From positions 1 through 34,354 of the forward strand of contig DAIMYQ010000017.1 in the NCBI GenBank assembly GCA_036734385.1: DNA of 34,354 nt, read 5' to 3'. Below, piece after piece: positions 17,006 to 24,317 of this stretch (position 1 is its first letter; each line of letters opens with the position of its first letter). Under the pieces are notes generated by a model. It made no database searches, had not been told where the DNA came from, and saw only the letters and a program-made list of their open reading frames with translations. The position numbers and the translations under genes were made by a program. Source of the stretch: JAAYPI01 sp036734385 (lineage in GTDB: Bacteria; Bacteroidota; Bacteroidia; Bacteroidales; Paludibacteraceae).

Positions 17006-17791
17006 TTATTTTCTGTCAATCAGCGAAGGGAACATCTTTTTTACATTTTGGGTCGTCGTTTCGGCTATTTCCGTTGGCAATATTTGGTAAACCTCACTCA
17101 ACCGATTGACTATGTAAGGTAAATAGGAACTTTCATTCCTCTTTCCTCGATGTGGAACAGGAGATAAATACGGACAATCCGTTTCCAAAACAATTTTTGA
17201 TAACGGTATTTGGTTCAACGTATTGGCAAATGTGGCACTTTTGTACGTTACAATACCATTGATACCCAATACAAAGTTTCCCAAAGAGAAAATAGTTTCC
17301 GCCTCATCCGGAGTACCGGTAAAACTATGAAAAATGCCATTGAGTTTTGAGGCATCAAACTGTCGGAGGCTTTCTACAATTTCAGCAAAGGCATCACGAC
17401 AATGTATGGCAACAGGCAATTCTTTTTCTATGGATATTGCAATTTGATATTCAAAAACTTTCTTCTGTTCTTTAAAAAATTCCGAACTCCAATACAAATC
17501 CAATCCTATCTCTCCTATTCCAATGTAATTTCGGGCAGCAATAGCAGCATCAAAACGAGCAATTTCTTTCTTATAATTTTCAGTTACACTTGTTGGATGA
17601 ATGCCCATAAAAGCATGACAAACGATAGGATACTTTCTTTCCAATCGGTGCAAAGCATCAATGGTAGAAGCATCAATGTTTTGCAAAAAAATATGCTCTA
17701 CACCAGCCGATTGAGCTCTGGCTATGGCATCCGAATAATCGGCAGCAAACTCATCGGCGAACAAATGTGCGTGTGTATCTATTAATCTCAT
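17006..17791 (-). CDS. TatD-family metal-dependent hydrolase
   Basis: A 261-residue TIM-barrel hydrolase; family members are DNases/exonucleases or quality-control hydrolases in the cytoplasm. Metal ligands are visible: His7-x-His9 in D-T-H-A-H-L, Glu in G-E-I-G-L-D (about residue 94), His in I-H-C-R-D-A (about 129), His in F-H-S-F-T-G (about 154) and Asp in E-T-D-C-P-Y-L (about 203). Length is normal. It starts two bases after the stop of the HAD phosphatase gene, so the two form an operon. Paralogues (YcfH, YjjV, TatD) cannot be separated here; the TatD/YcfH type is the default. Confidence 0.92.
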   Translation of the reverse strand: MRLIDTHAHLFADEFAADYSDAIARAQSAGVEHIFLQNIDASTIDALHRLERKYPIVCHAFMGIHPTSVTENYKKEIARFDAAIAARNYIGIGEIGLDLYWSSEFFKEQKKVFEYQIAISIEKELPVAIHCRDAFAEIVESLRQFDASKLNGIFHSFTGTPDEAETIFSLGNFVLGINGIVTYKSATFANTLNQIPLSKIVLETDCPYLSPVPHRGKRNESSYLPYIVNRLSEVYQILPTEIAETTTQNVKKMFPSLIDRK

Positions 17792-17793
17792 GT

Positions 17794-18495
17794 TTATAAA
17801 ATCAATTTCAATTCCTCCAAAGAAGTGATTTCGTAAGTAGGTGCAAAAGGCATCTCCTTCTCGTTCGATATATTATAAAAAGCCTGATCTATTCCGGCAT
17901 TTCTTGCACCAAAAATATCTGCCTGCCAATTATCTCCTATTACTAAACTTTCTGTTTTTCGGGCATTGGAGGACTTTATGGCATAGTCAAAAAACAGCTT
18001 ATCCGGCTTATGCTTTTTTACCGTTTCGGACAAATAAATAGAAGCAAAATAAGGTTTCAACCCTGAATTATTGATTTTGAAATACTGTACCTCGCTAAAA
18101 CCATTAGAAATAATGTGCATTTGATAGCCCTTCTCTCGTAAATAGTCTAATACAGGTAGGGCAAATGGCATAAGATGTGTTTTTGTCTTCACCAACTGCA
18201 GGTAATCATCGGCTATTGTTGGAGCTTGCGACAGAATAGGCACACCCGCTTCACGAAAAATAGCCTCAAATCTTTCAACATTTAAAAACTGCTTATCTAT
18301 TTTTCCACCTCCGTATAAAACCCATAATTCCTCATTTTTCTTCTTGTACGAAACATAAAACTCCTCGAACGAAGAAAAATACAAGTTCAAATGATACCCA
18401 ACAAACAATTCACGCAGAGTTTCTTTGGAATTTTTATCAAAACTCCAAAGAGTGTTGTCCAAATCAAAAAAAAGATGTTTGTACTTTGTTTTCAT
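17794..18495 (-). CDS. YjjG-like HAD-superfamily nucleotidase
   Basis: A 233-residue HAD-IA phosphatase. Motif I is F-F-D-L-D-N-T-L-W with nucleophile Asp11 and Asp13. Motif II is I-I-S-N-G-F-S-E, motif III a Lys in K-H-K-P-D-K-L-F-F, and motif IV V-I-G-D-N-W-Q-A-D-I-x-G-A. The S-N-G-F-x-E-V-Q and G-D-N-W-Q-A-D pattern is that of YjjG, which removes phosphate from non-canonical pyrimidine nucleotides. The frame extends to ATG 18516, but a -7 box (18521..18514) overlaps that codon, so ATG 18495 is chosen. It is followed immediately by tatD. Confidence 0.85.
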   Translation of the reverse strand: MKTKYKHLFFDLDNTLWSFDKNSKETLRELFVGYHLNLYFSSFEEFYVSYKKKNEELWVLYGGGKIDKQFLNVERFEAIFREAGVPILSQAPTIADDYLQLVKTKTHLMPFALPVLDYLREKGYQMHIISNGFSEVQYFKINNSGLKPYFASIYLSETVKKHKPDKLFFDYAIKSSNARKTESLVIGDNWQADIFGARNAGIDQAFYNISNEKEMPFAPTYEITSLEELKLIL

Positions 18496-18513
18496 CCAAT
18501 GGCTATTATGAAA

Positions 18514-18556
18514 CAAAAGTACGCAAAATTCACATAAAATGAATTTTGCGTACTTT
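18514..18556 (-). promoter_or_regulatory. 17-bp inverted repeat overlapping the HAD promoter
   Basis: Perfect inverted repeat: 18516-18532 (AAAGTACGCAAAATTCA) and 18540-18556, with a seven-base loop CATAAAA. On the minus strand its downstream arm contains TACTTTTG (18521..18514), a full -7 box for the HAD/tatD operon. It also lies 34 bases after the lipoprotein stop and is followed on that strand by a T-rich stretch, so it may double as the lipoprotein terminator. An operator for a dimeric regulator is the other possibility. Confidence 0.65.
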
Positions 18557-18589
18557 GCATTTTTATCTTCCTCTGGTAACCCGGAAAGA

Positions 18590-19447
18590 TTAGTCTTTCT
18601 GAATCAACAGATATTTAGAGACAGCCCAGAAATCAGTTTGATTTTTGATAATCAAAGTATATTTCTTATCGGCACCCAATCTCAATTCATAAGAATTAGC
18701 AGGATGTTTGGTTAATATCTTAGCTTTTTTTGAATCGATTGGCAAAGAATCAAATTGTCTCACATCAACGGCTGTAAACAAACTTGTTCTGAAATTTGTC
18801 TTCATTTTCTTCACGTCAATGTTACTTTCTTTAATTTCTTTTCTAGTTGCAATTTTGTAGTAAGCTTTATGAATTAAAGCATCTTGGTCTGCAATTTCCT
18901 TTTCTTTTTGTGCATTCTTCGATTCAAGATCTACAGTTCTACGATTCAAATTTTGAGTTTCAGTTGTTAAACTGTCAATTTTTATATCCTTACTAGCTAA
19001 TACCTTTTCCATATCTTGCAATTCCTTGTTCTTCTGATTGAGCGTTTCCGTCAAACGTTTTACTGTCTTTCTCAATTCTGTTGATTGGAATTTTCCACTC
19101 TGTATTTTCTTTTCCAACTCATCTATTTTGGTCTTATTATCAGCCAAAATTTGATTAATAATTTGGACATCATTGGTTAAACGAGTCCTTACTGTTTGAG
19201 TAGGTTGCCCTTCAGCTGAAGCATTCAAGCTTATATAATCCTGAGATTGCTTAATAGAAGCAAAGCCATTATCAATATCTTGAATAGTCGCGATATATTC
19301 ATTCATCTCTGCAATTTGCTGTTGTTGCACAGCCAATATAGAGTCATTTTGCTTTTTTAAAGCTTTGTACTCTTTACTTTCGTAACCACAAGCAGATAAC
19401 ATCAAACCTGCAATCATGGATAATAGAAATACTTTCTTCATTTTCAT
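18590..19447 (-). CDS. Coiled-coil lipoprotein
   Basis: A 285-residue protein with a lipoprotein signal peptide; the lipobox L-S-A-C puts the lipidated Cys at position 20. Residues about 25-60 and 95-190 are long heptad-like coiled coil rich in Glu, Lys, Gln and Leu. The last 80 residues form a compact basic domain (about 205-285) ending Y-L-L-I-Q-K-D. It is anchored to a membrane from the periplasmic side, or displayed on the surface. I do not recognise a named family beyond uncharacterised Bacteroidales lipoproteins. A Met at position 3 is an equally good start. It is monocistronic: own promoter at 19482-19510 and a hairpin after the stop. Confidence 0.8.
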   Translation of the reverse strand: MKMKKVFLLSMIAGLMLSACGYESKEYKALKKQNDSILAVQQQQIAEMNEYIATIQDIDNGFASIKQSQDYISLNASAEGQPTQTVRTRLTNDVQIINQILADNKTKIDELEKKIQSGKFQSTELRKTVKRLTETLNQKNKELQDMEKVLASKDIKIDSLTTETQNLNRRTVDLESKNAQKEKEIADQDALIHKAYYKIATRKEIKESNIDVKKMKTNFRTSLFTAVDVRQFDSLPIDSKKAKILTKHPANSYELRLGADKKYTLIIKNQTDFWAVSKYLLIQKD

Positions 19448-19481
19448 TTTGATTTTCTTTTACAGTCTTTAAATTTGTGTA

Positions 19482-19510
19482 CAAATATAGGTAATCTATT
19501 GGATATCAAA
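19482..19510 (-). promoter_or_regulatory. Promoter of the coiled-coil lipoprotein gene
   Basis: Minus strand TTTG (19510..19507), spacer of 17 bases, then TATATTTG (19489..19482). The predicted leader to ATG 19447 is about 30 bases. The spacer is at the short end of the usual range. Confidence 0.45.
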
Positions 19511-19539
19511 AGCAATTTCGGAACAAAATAATGCTTTTT

Positions 19540-20235
19540 TCATTTTTCTGTTATTTCGGATTTTTTGGACTCCAAACCGGCAACCACTATAACAAACTCT
19601 CCTCGGGGAGCTGTTTCTGTAAAATGGTGCACTAACTCTTGCAAAGTACCGTGTGATGACTCATTATATATTTTCGAGATTTCCCTCGAAACGGAAGCTT
19701 TTCTATCTTCTCCAAAGGTTTCTGCAAATTGAATCAGTGTTTTCAGAACTCGGTACGGAGATTCATAGAAAATCATTGTTCTAGATTCTTGGGAAAGCTG
19801 TTGCAATCGGGTATGTCGACCTTTTTTTTGTGGCAAAAAACCTTCGAAACAAAATCTGTCCATCGGCAAACCGGAATTTACCAAAGCAGGAACAAAAGCT
19901 GTAGCACCGGGCAAACATTCTACTTCTATACCATGGGCAAGACATTCTCTTACAATTAAAAAACCGGGATCGGAAACTCCAGGAGTTCCGGCATCGGAGA
20001 TAACAGCCCCTACTTCACCTTGTTGTAATCGGTTAATAATGCCTTCCAACGAATTGTGTTCGTTAAACTTATGGTAAGCTGTCAGTTTGTTTTGAATTTC
20101 AAAATGTTTGAGCAAAACACTGCTGGTACGCGTATCCTCAGCCAAAATAAAGTCAACCTCCTTCAGCACTTTAATCGCTCTGAAAGTCATATCTTCCAAA
20201 TTTCCGACAGGGGTAGGAACAACAAATAACTTCAT
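19540..20235 (-). CDS. rsmI: 16S rRNA (cytidine-1402 2'-O)-methyltransferase RsmI
   Basis: A 231-residue SAM-dependent methyltransferase of the tetrapyrrole-methylase fold that methylates the ribose of C1402 in 16S rRNA and helps decoding fidelity. Visible motifs: P-T-P-V-G-N-L-E-D-M-T near the N-terminus, I-L-A-E-D-T-R-T-S, S-D-A-G-T-P-G-V-S-D-P-G, F-x-G-F-L-P-Q-K-K-G-R and I-F-Y-E-S-P-Y-R. The frame extends to a TTG at 20250, but ATG 20235 begins with M-K-L-F-V-V-P-T and is the natural start. It lies 27 bases after the small gap-interrupted gene and is probably cotranscribed with it. Length is slightly under the E. coli protein, with the usual short Bacteroidota C-terminus. Confidence 0.95.
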   Translation of the reverse strand: MKLFVVPTPVGNLEDMTFRAIKVLKEVDFILAEDTRTSSVLLKHFEIQNKLTAYHKFNEHNSLEGIINRLQQGEVGAVISDAGTPGVSDPGFLIVRECLAHGIEVECLPGATAFVPALVNSGLPMDRFCFEGFLPQKKGRHTRLQQLSQESRTMIFYESPYRVLKTLIQFAETFGEDRKASVSREISKIYNESSHGTLQELVHHFTETAPRGEFVIVVAGLESKKSEITEK

Positions 20236-20262
20236 TTTAGGTGATTCCAATTTAGTAGGGCT

Positions 20263-20507
20263 TTACGAAAATCTTTTTCTCAATATATCAAAAAGATAAA
20301 TTACCGTCTCATTGTCGTCTTTCCAGTCAAAATTATCTTTTANNNNNNNNNNNNNNNNNNNNNNNNNNNNNNNNNNNNNNNNNNNNNNNNNNNNNNNNNN
20401 NNNNNNNNNNNNNNNNNNNNNNNNNNNNNNNNNNNNNNNNNNTCAACTTCTTTTATATCATTGATAATCAAATCAATAAAAATATTCTTCTCCATATTGG
20501 TATCCAT
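20263..20507 (-). CDS. Small protein gene interrupted by an assembly gap
   Basis: N-terminal part from ATG 20507 (alternative ATG 20495): M-D-T-N-M-E-K-N-I-F-I-D-L-I-I-N-D-I-K-E-V, then the 100-N gap. After the gap one frame reads K-D-N-F-D-W-K-D-D-N-E-T-V-I-Y-L-F-D-I-L and stops at 20265..20263. Both halves look like genuine coding sequence of one short acidic protein, but they are out of frame if the gap is exactly 100 bases, so the real gap has a different length. A promoter matches this gene (TTTG 20561..20558, 20 bases, TACTTTTG 20537..20530). Function unknown; it probably shares a transcript with rsmI. Confidence 0.55.
20343..20442. other. Assembly gap (100 N) inside a small gene
   Basis: Placeholder gap. 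Reading frames on the two sides differ by a number of bases not divisible by three, so it is not exactly 100 bases long if the flanks are one gene. Confidence 0.95.
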
Positions 20508-20515
20508 ATTGGTAT
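20492..20515. repeat. 12-bp tandem duplication at a start codon
   Basis: Two perfect copies of CCATATTGGTAT. On the minus strand they duplicate the start region of the small gene (codons N-T-N-M-D-T-N-M), giving two possible start codons four codons apart. On the plus strand each copy contains a TTGG; the first (20497-20500) is spaced as the -33 of tdk. Confidence 0.8.
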
Positions 20516-20561
20516 TTTCTTTACTTTTGCAAAAGTAGTAAATAACTGTAAAAGAGACAAA
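20497..20561. promoter_or_regulatory. Back-to-back divergent promoters in a 16-bp palindrome
   Basis: TACTTTTGCAAAAGTA (20522-20537) is a perfect palindrome made of two head-to-head -7 boxes. Rightward: TTGG (20497-20500), 21 bases, TACTTTTG (20522-20529) for tdk. Leftward: TTTG (20561..20558), 20 bases, TACTTTTG (20537..20530) for the small gene and rsmI. The leftward TTTG overlaps the tdk start codon. Two polymerases could not occupy this site together. Confidence 0.65.
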
Positions 20562-21154
20562 TGTTATATTTAGAAACCCTACGAAATTCCAAAAAAAATA
20601 GAGGATCAATAGAAGTTATTTGCGGCTCTATGTTTTCAGGAAAAACGGAAGAGCTGATACGTCGTCTAAAACGTGCTAAAATAGCTAAGTTACAAGTGGA
20701 AATTTTCAAACCTGCCATAGACGTGAGGTATTCTGAGACTGAAGTTGTCTCCCACGATAAAAACTCCATTCTTTCGACGGTTGTCGATTCTCCTCAAAAT
20801 ATTTTATTACTTTCAAGTGACGTAGATGTTGTAGGCATTGATGAAGCTCAATTTTTTGACGAAGGATTGATAGACGTTTGTAACAAACTTGCTAATCAAG
20901 GTTTACGCGTAATTGTGGCCGGATTGGACATGGACTTTAAGGGTAAGCCTTTCGGGCCGATACCTGCTCTGTGCTCTATTGCCGAAGAAGTTACCAAAGT
21001 ACATGCTATTTGCGTGGAATGCGGACATTTAGCCAACTATTCATACCGATTATCCAATTCCGAAAAACAGGTATTGTTAGGAGAGAAAGATGAATATATA
21101 CCCCTTTGCCGAGAATGCTACCTTGCTAAACAAGAAGCGAAAGATAATTTGTAA
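20561..21154 (+). CDS. tdk: Thymidine kinase (class II, Zn-binding)
   Basis: A 197-residue enzyme that phosphorylates thymidine for salvage into dTMP. P-loop G22-S-M-F-S-G-K-T29, the D94-E-A-Q-F segment with the catalytic Glu, and a lasso/zinc-ribbon domain with Cys151, Cys154, Cys183 and Cys186 are all present. Length and motif order match bacterial type II TK. The start at 20561 lies about 25 bases after the predicted transcription start. No terminator was found in the 120 bases before the TPR gene. Confidence 0.96.
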   Translation: MLYLETLRNSKKNRGSIEVICGSMFSGKTEELIRRLKRAKIAKLQVEIFKPAIDVRYSETEVVSHDKNSILSTVVDSPQNILLLSSDVDVVGIDEAQFFDEGLIDVCNKLANQGLRVIVAGLDMDFKGKPFGPIPALCSIAEEVTKVHAICVECGHLANYSYRLSNSEKQVLLGEKDEYIPLCRECYLAKQEAKDNL

Positions 21155-21280
21155 TTCATTCTTCGTTAAGCCCCATTAATTCAAAAGAAAAACGTTCGAA
21201 TGCTCTGCTTTTTACAAATTCAAAAAATATTTTGTTAATAACTTTATCCGCTTAAATTCCCATTCAAATGCGATATGTTC

Positions 21281-21288
21281 TATATTTG
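21281..21288 (+). promoter_or_regulatory. -7 box before the TPR gene
   Basis: TATATTTG fits TAnnTTTG. No clear -33 is seen at the right distance. It overlaps the first codons of the longest reading of the TPR frame (ATG 21275), so the start is taken as ATG 21305. Confidence 0.3.
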
Positions 21289-21304
21289 TGCAAACAATGT
21301 TCGG

Positions 21305-22672
21305 ATGAAGCAAATAAATAATTCTAACGAAAAGTTTACCCAACTGTTGAAACGCTACGAGACCGATCTCTCCGGGAGATATTTTGATGCAGAAGAGATT
21401 GAGGAAATAGCAGAGTTCTATTTGCGTCGTATGCGAATCAAAGAGGCCAAACGAGCTATCGAATTTGGTCTAAAATTACACCCATCCAATTTATTTTTAG
21501 AAGTTTGCAGAGTCAGAATCTTCATCGAATTAAGTGACTTTGGAAGTGCTCTTCAGGCTATTACACGACTTTCTGCAGAAAACGAATTTGATTTTGATAT
21601 TTTACTTCTAAAAGGAGAAATCCTTTTAAAAAGTAATATAGAAGATGAGGCGAAAGAAACATTTCAGATTCTTTTGGATAATGCCGAAGGTGATGTTGAC
21701 GAAACATATTTAGACATTGCCTATGTGTATTTGGGGGCTCAAAAATACCAGAAAGCACTTGACATACTACTGCTTGGCTACCTGAAAAACAATGAAAATC
21801 AAACAATTTTATCGGAAATAGCATTTTGTTACGAACAATTGGACGAAATAGAAAAAGCTATTTATACATACGAGAAAATTTTAAATATAAATCCTTATTC
21901 CAATGAAGCCTGGTTTAATTTAGGTCAAGTGTATTTCTCTCAAGGCAATTTTCCAAAAGCCATAGAGGCTTACGAATTTGCAACTACTATTGACGAAGAT
22001 GATGCAATAGCTTGGCAACTGAAAGCTCATTCTTATTATCAAAATGATAATTACAAAAAAGCAGCCGAAAGCTATTTGATATACGCTGAAAAAAGCGAGC
22101 ACAAAGAAAGTCCTACCCTTTTTGCCGCAGAATGCTACGAAAAAATGGAAGACTACGACATGGCTATCCATTACTATTCTATCGTTTTGGAAACTCAACC
22201 TAAAAATGCCGAAGCACTTGTTGGAATGGGCATTTGTTTCTCCGAAAAAGAATCTTTTCAAGACAGCATAAATTATTTTTTGGAGGCTTTAAAAATAGAA
22301 CCTGACGCAAGTGAAACATGGGTTTATTTGGGAGAAGCCTATATTAATTCGGATAAAACGGAGGAAGGATTAACCGCTTATCTTAAAGCAACTGAGTTGG
22401 ACGACAATCAACCCGAAACCTATGTCAGCATAGGCAACTTGTATTTGGAAAAAACCGATTACCAACTGGCTCTCGATTATTATTTACGTGCTTTTGAGCA
22501 AGATAACTCTGCTGAAAACATTAAATTACTCATTGCGATGGCTTATTTCGGATTGGAAGATTATCAACTCGCACAAAGCTACTTGGAAGAAGCAATAACA
22601 CTAAATTCTGAATCGGTAAACTTATTTTTGGAAGTTTTCCCTGACGCTCTAAAAAAATTGACGATAAATTAA
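21305..22672 (+). CDS. Tetratricopeptide repeat protein
   Basis: A 455-residue, almost entirely helical protein of about 12 TPR units, acidic, with no signal peptide or membrane segment when read from ATG 21305. Well-formed repeats include N-P-Y-S-N-E-A-W-F-N-L-G-Q-V-Y and P-D-A-S-E-T-W-V-Y-L-G-E-A-Y. TPR proteins are protein-binding scaffolds; the partner is not evident. It lies 10 bases before the DedA gene, and aroE follows that, so the three form an operon ending at the terminator at 24262. An upstream ATG at 21275 would add ten residues. Confidence 0.88.
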   Translation: MKQINNSNEKFTQLLKRYETDLSGRYFDAEEIEEIAEFYLRRMRIKEAKRAIEFGLKLHPSNLFLEVCRVRIFIELSDFGSALQAITRLSAENEFDFDILLLKGEILLKSNIEDEAKETFQILLDNAEGDVDETYLDIAYVYLGAQKYQKALDILLLGYLKNNENQTILSEIAFCYEQLDEIEKAIYTYEKILNINPYSNEAWFNLGQVYFSQGNFPKAIEAYEFATTIDEDDAIAWQLKAHSYYQNDNYKKAAESYLIYAEKSEHKESPTLFAAECYEKMEDYDMAIHYYSIVLETQPKNAEALVGMGICFSEKESFQDSINYFLEALKIEPDASETWVYLGEAYINSDKTEEGLTAYLKATELDDNQPETYVSIGNLYLEKTDYQLALDYYLRAFEQDNSAENIKLLIAMAYFGLEDYQLAQSYLEEAITLNSESVNLFLEVFPDALKKLTIN

Positions 22673-22682
22673 ACCTGTTTTT

Positions 22683-23408
22683 ATGAAAAGACTTTCTTGT
22701 TTTTTGCTTCTTTTTGTCATCATTACAACAAGTTTGTATGCTCAAACAAACTATGAAACGACAGATTCAATTCCAAAGGAGACACTCTTTGGAAAAGTTG
22801 AAAAATGGTACAAAGAAAATACTAATTATTATACTATCACGGCATTAATGGCTGTAGAAAGCACCTTTGTTCCTTTCCCTTCTGAAATTATTATTCCTCC
22901 CGCAGCATATATTGCCAGTGACCCTGAGAGTGACCTAAATATAGTTTTGATAGTTATTTTTGGAACGCTAGGTGCTATACTAGGAGCTACCATTAACTAT
23001 GCTCTTTCCATTTGGCTCGGGAGAAAAATTATTTATAAATTTGCAAACAGTAAGATTGGGCACTTATTTTTTCTGAGTTCAGAGAAAATTAAACATGCGG
23101 AAGACTACTTTAATAGAAACGGGAAAACATCTACATTCATAGGAAGACTTATTCCCGGAATCAGGCATCTGGTTTCAATTCCCGCAGGTCTTGCTAAGAT
23201 GAATTACCTTAATTTTGTCATTTATACGGCATTAGGAGCGTGTATATGGAATATCATCCTTGCCCTTTTAGGTTACCTTGCTCATGGACAAAAAGAATTG
23301 ATTGACCAATATAGTGGTGAAATATCTAATATTCTTCTGATATTAGGAGGAGTTTTTATCGTTTACCTGATTTTTAAGGCAATAAAGAAAAAAAATATAA
23401 AAAAATAA
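22683..23408 (+). CDS. DedA-family (SNARE-associated Golgi) membrane protein
   Basis: A 241-residue integral membrane protein. DedA proteins act in lipid-carrier or phospholipid translocation and membrane homeostasis. Seen here: E-S-T-F-V-P-F-P-S-E (re-entrant loop with the conserved Glu), G-R-L-I-P-G-I-R-H-L-V-S-I-P-A-G (the conserved Arg-containing loop) and hydrophobic helices at about 45-65, 80-108, 175-200 and 212-232. Unusual: the first 21 residues look like a cleavable signal peptide (L-Y-A-Q), followed by a short polar stretch, ahead of the normal DedA N-terminus. It sits between the TPR gene (10 bases) and aroE (12 bases). Confidence 0.9.
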   Translation: MKRLSCFLLLFVIITTSLYAQTNYETTDSIPKETLFGKVEKWYKENTNYYTITALMAVESTFVPFPSEIIIPPAAYIASDPESDLNIVLIVIFGTLGAILGATINYALSIWLGRKIIYKFANSKIGHLFFLSSEKIKHAEDYFNRNGKTSTFIGRLIPGIRHLVSIPAGLAKMNYLNFVIYTALGACIWNIILALLGYLAHGQKELIDQYSGEISNILLILGGVFIVYLIFKAIKKKNIKK

Positions 23409-23420
23409 CTTTCACGTATT

Positions 23421-24227
23421 ATGAAACTGTACGGAATCATAGGAAACCCCTTACGACATTCTTATTCAAAAGAATTCTTCAATGAAAAATTTGGAGAACA
23501 AAACATTGCTGCCAGTTATGAAAATTTTCTGCTTCCCAGCATAGACTCTTTAAAAGCCATTCTGAAGTGCAACCCCAATCTGCAAGGATTGAATGTAACT
23601 ATTCCTTTCAAACAGGCTGTTTTCGGCTATTTAGATGAAGTTGACCCTATTGCTCAAGAAATTGGAGCAGTAAATGTAATAAAAATTACGAATATTGACG
23701 GGAAACCCTATTTAAAAGGGTTTAACACAGATTGGTATGGCTTTTCCGAATCCATATCTCCTTATCTTAAAAAACATCATACGGATGCACTGATTTTAGG
23801 TACTGGAGGAGCATCAAAAGCGGTTGCTTTTGCCTTGAAAAAATTAAACATAAACTCTACATTTGTATCTAGAGATAAAAACAAAGCTCTTACATACAAC
23901 GAATTAACAGAAGAAATTGTCAAAAAAAACAAAATCATCATCAATACAACACCAGTGGGCACGTTTCCGAAAGTAAAGGAATGTCCGCCATTTCCCTACC
24001 AATATATTGATAGCAAACATTTGGTGTACGATTTGATTTACAATCCCATTCGTAGTCTCTTTTTACAACAATCGGAAACTAGAGGAGCTACGATCGTAAA
24101 CGGATGGACAATGCTTGTTAATCAAGCTTTTGAATCATACAAAATATGGGAAGGAAAGCCTCTCCTCCCAAAATATTTGGAGAATGAGTTTCTCTCTTCT
24201 AAAGATAAAAGAGCTGATATGGAGTAA
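23421..24227 (+). CDS. aroE: Shikimate dehydrogenase AroE
   Basis: A 268-residue NADPH-dependent enzyme converting 3-dehydroshikimate to shikimate in aromatic amino-acid synthesis. Substrate residues are present: Ser14 and Ser16 in H-S-Y-S-K, catalytic Lys64 in N-V-T-I-P-F-K, Asn85 in G-A-V-N-V, and catalytic Asp104 in F-N-T-D-W-Y-G. The nucleotide loop is G-T-G-G-A-S (127-132). The C-terminal helix (G-W-T-M-L-V-N-Q-A) is intact. It is the last gene before a strong terminator. Confidence 0.95.
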   Translation: MKLYGIIGNPLRHSYSKEFFNEKFGEQNIAASYENFLLPSIDSLKAILKCNPNLQGLNVTIPFKQAVFGYLDEVDPIAQEIGAVNVIKITNIDGKPYLKGFNTDWYGFSESISPYLKKHHTDALILGTGGASKAVAFALKKLNINSTFVSRDKNKALTYNELTEEIVKKNKIIINTTPVGTFPKVKECPPFPYQYIDSKHLVYDLIYNPIRSLFLQQSETRGATIVNGWTMLVNQAFESYKIWEGKPLLPKYLENEFLSSKDKRADME

Positions 24228-24261
24228 TTTTTATGTTAAAAACATATTATTATTAGATTGT

Positions 24262-24299
24262 ACTGCACAAAAACCGTATTTTTGTGCAGTCTTTTTTTT
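24262..24299 (+). terminator. aroE terminator, containing a possible fabI -7 box
   Basis: Perfect 12-bp stem ACTGCACAAAAA (24262-24273) and TTTTTGTGCAGT (24279-24290), loop CCGTA, then eight T (24292-24299). The strand around the loop and second arm also reads TATTTTTG (24277-24284), matching the -7 consensus, with a TTG at 24258-24260 (spacer 16, short). The fabI start is 34 bases after the box. Confidence 0.85.
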
Positions 24300-24317
24300 A
24301 AATCTAAAAAATGAAAT

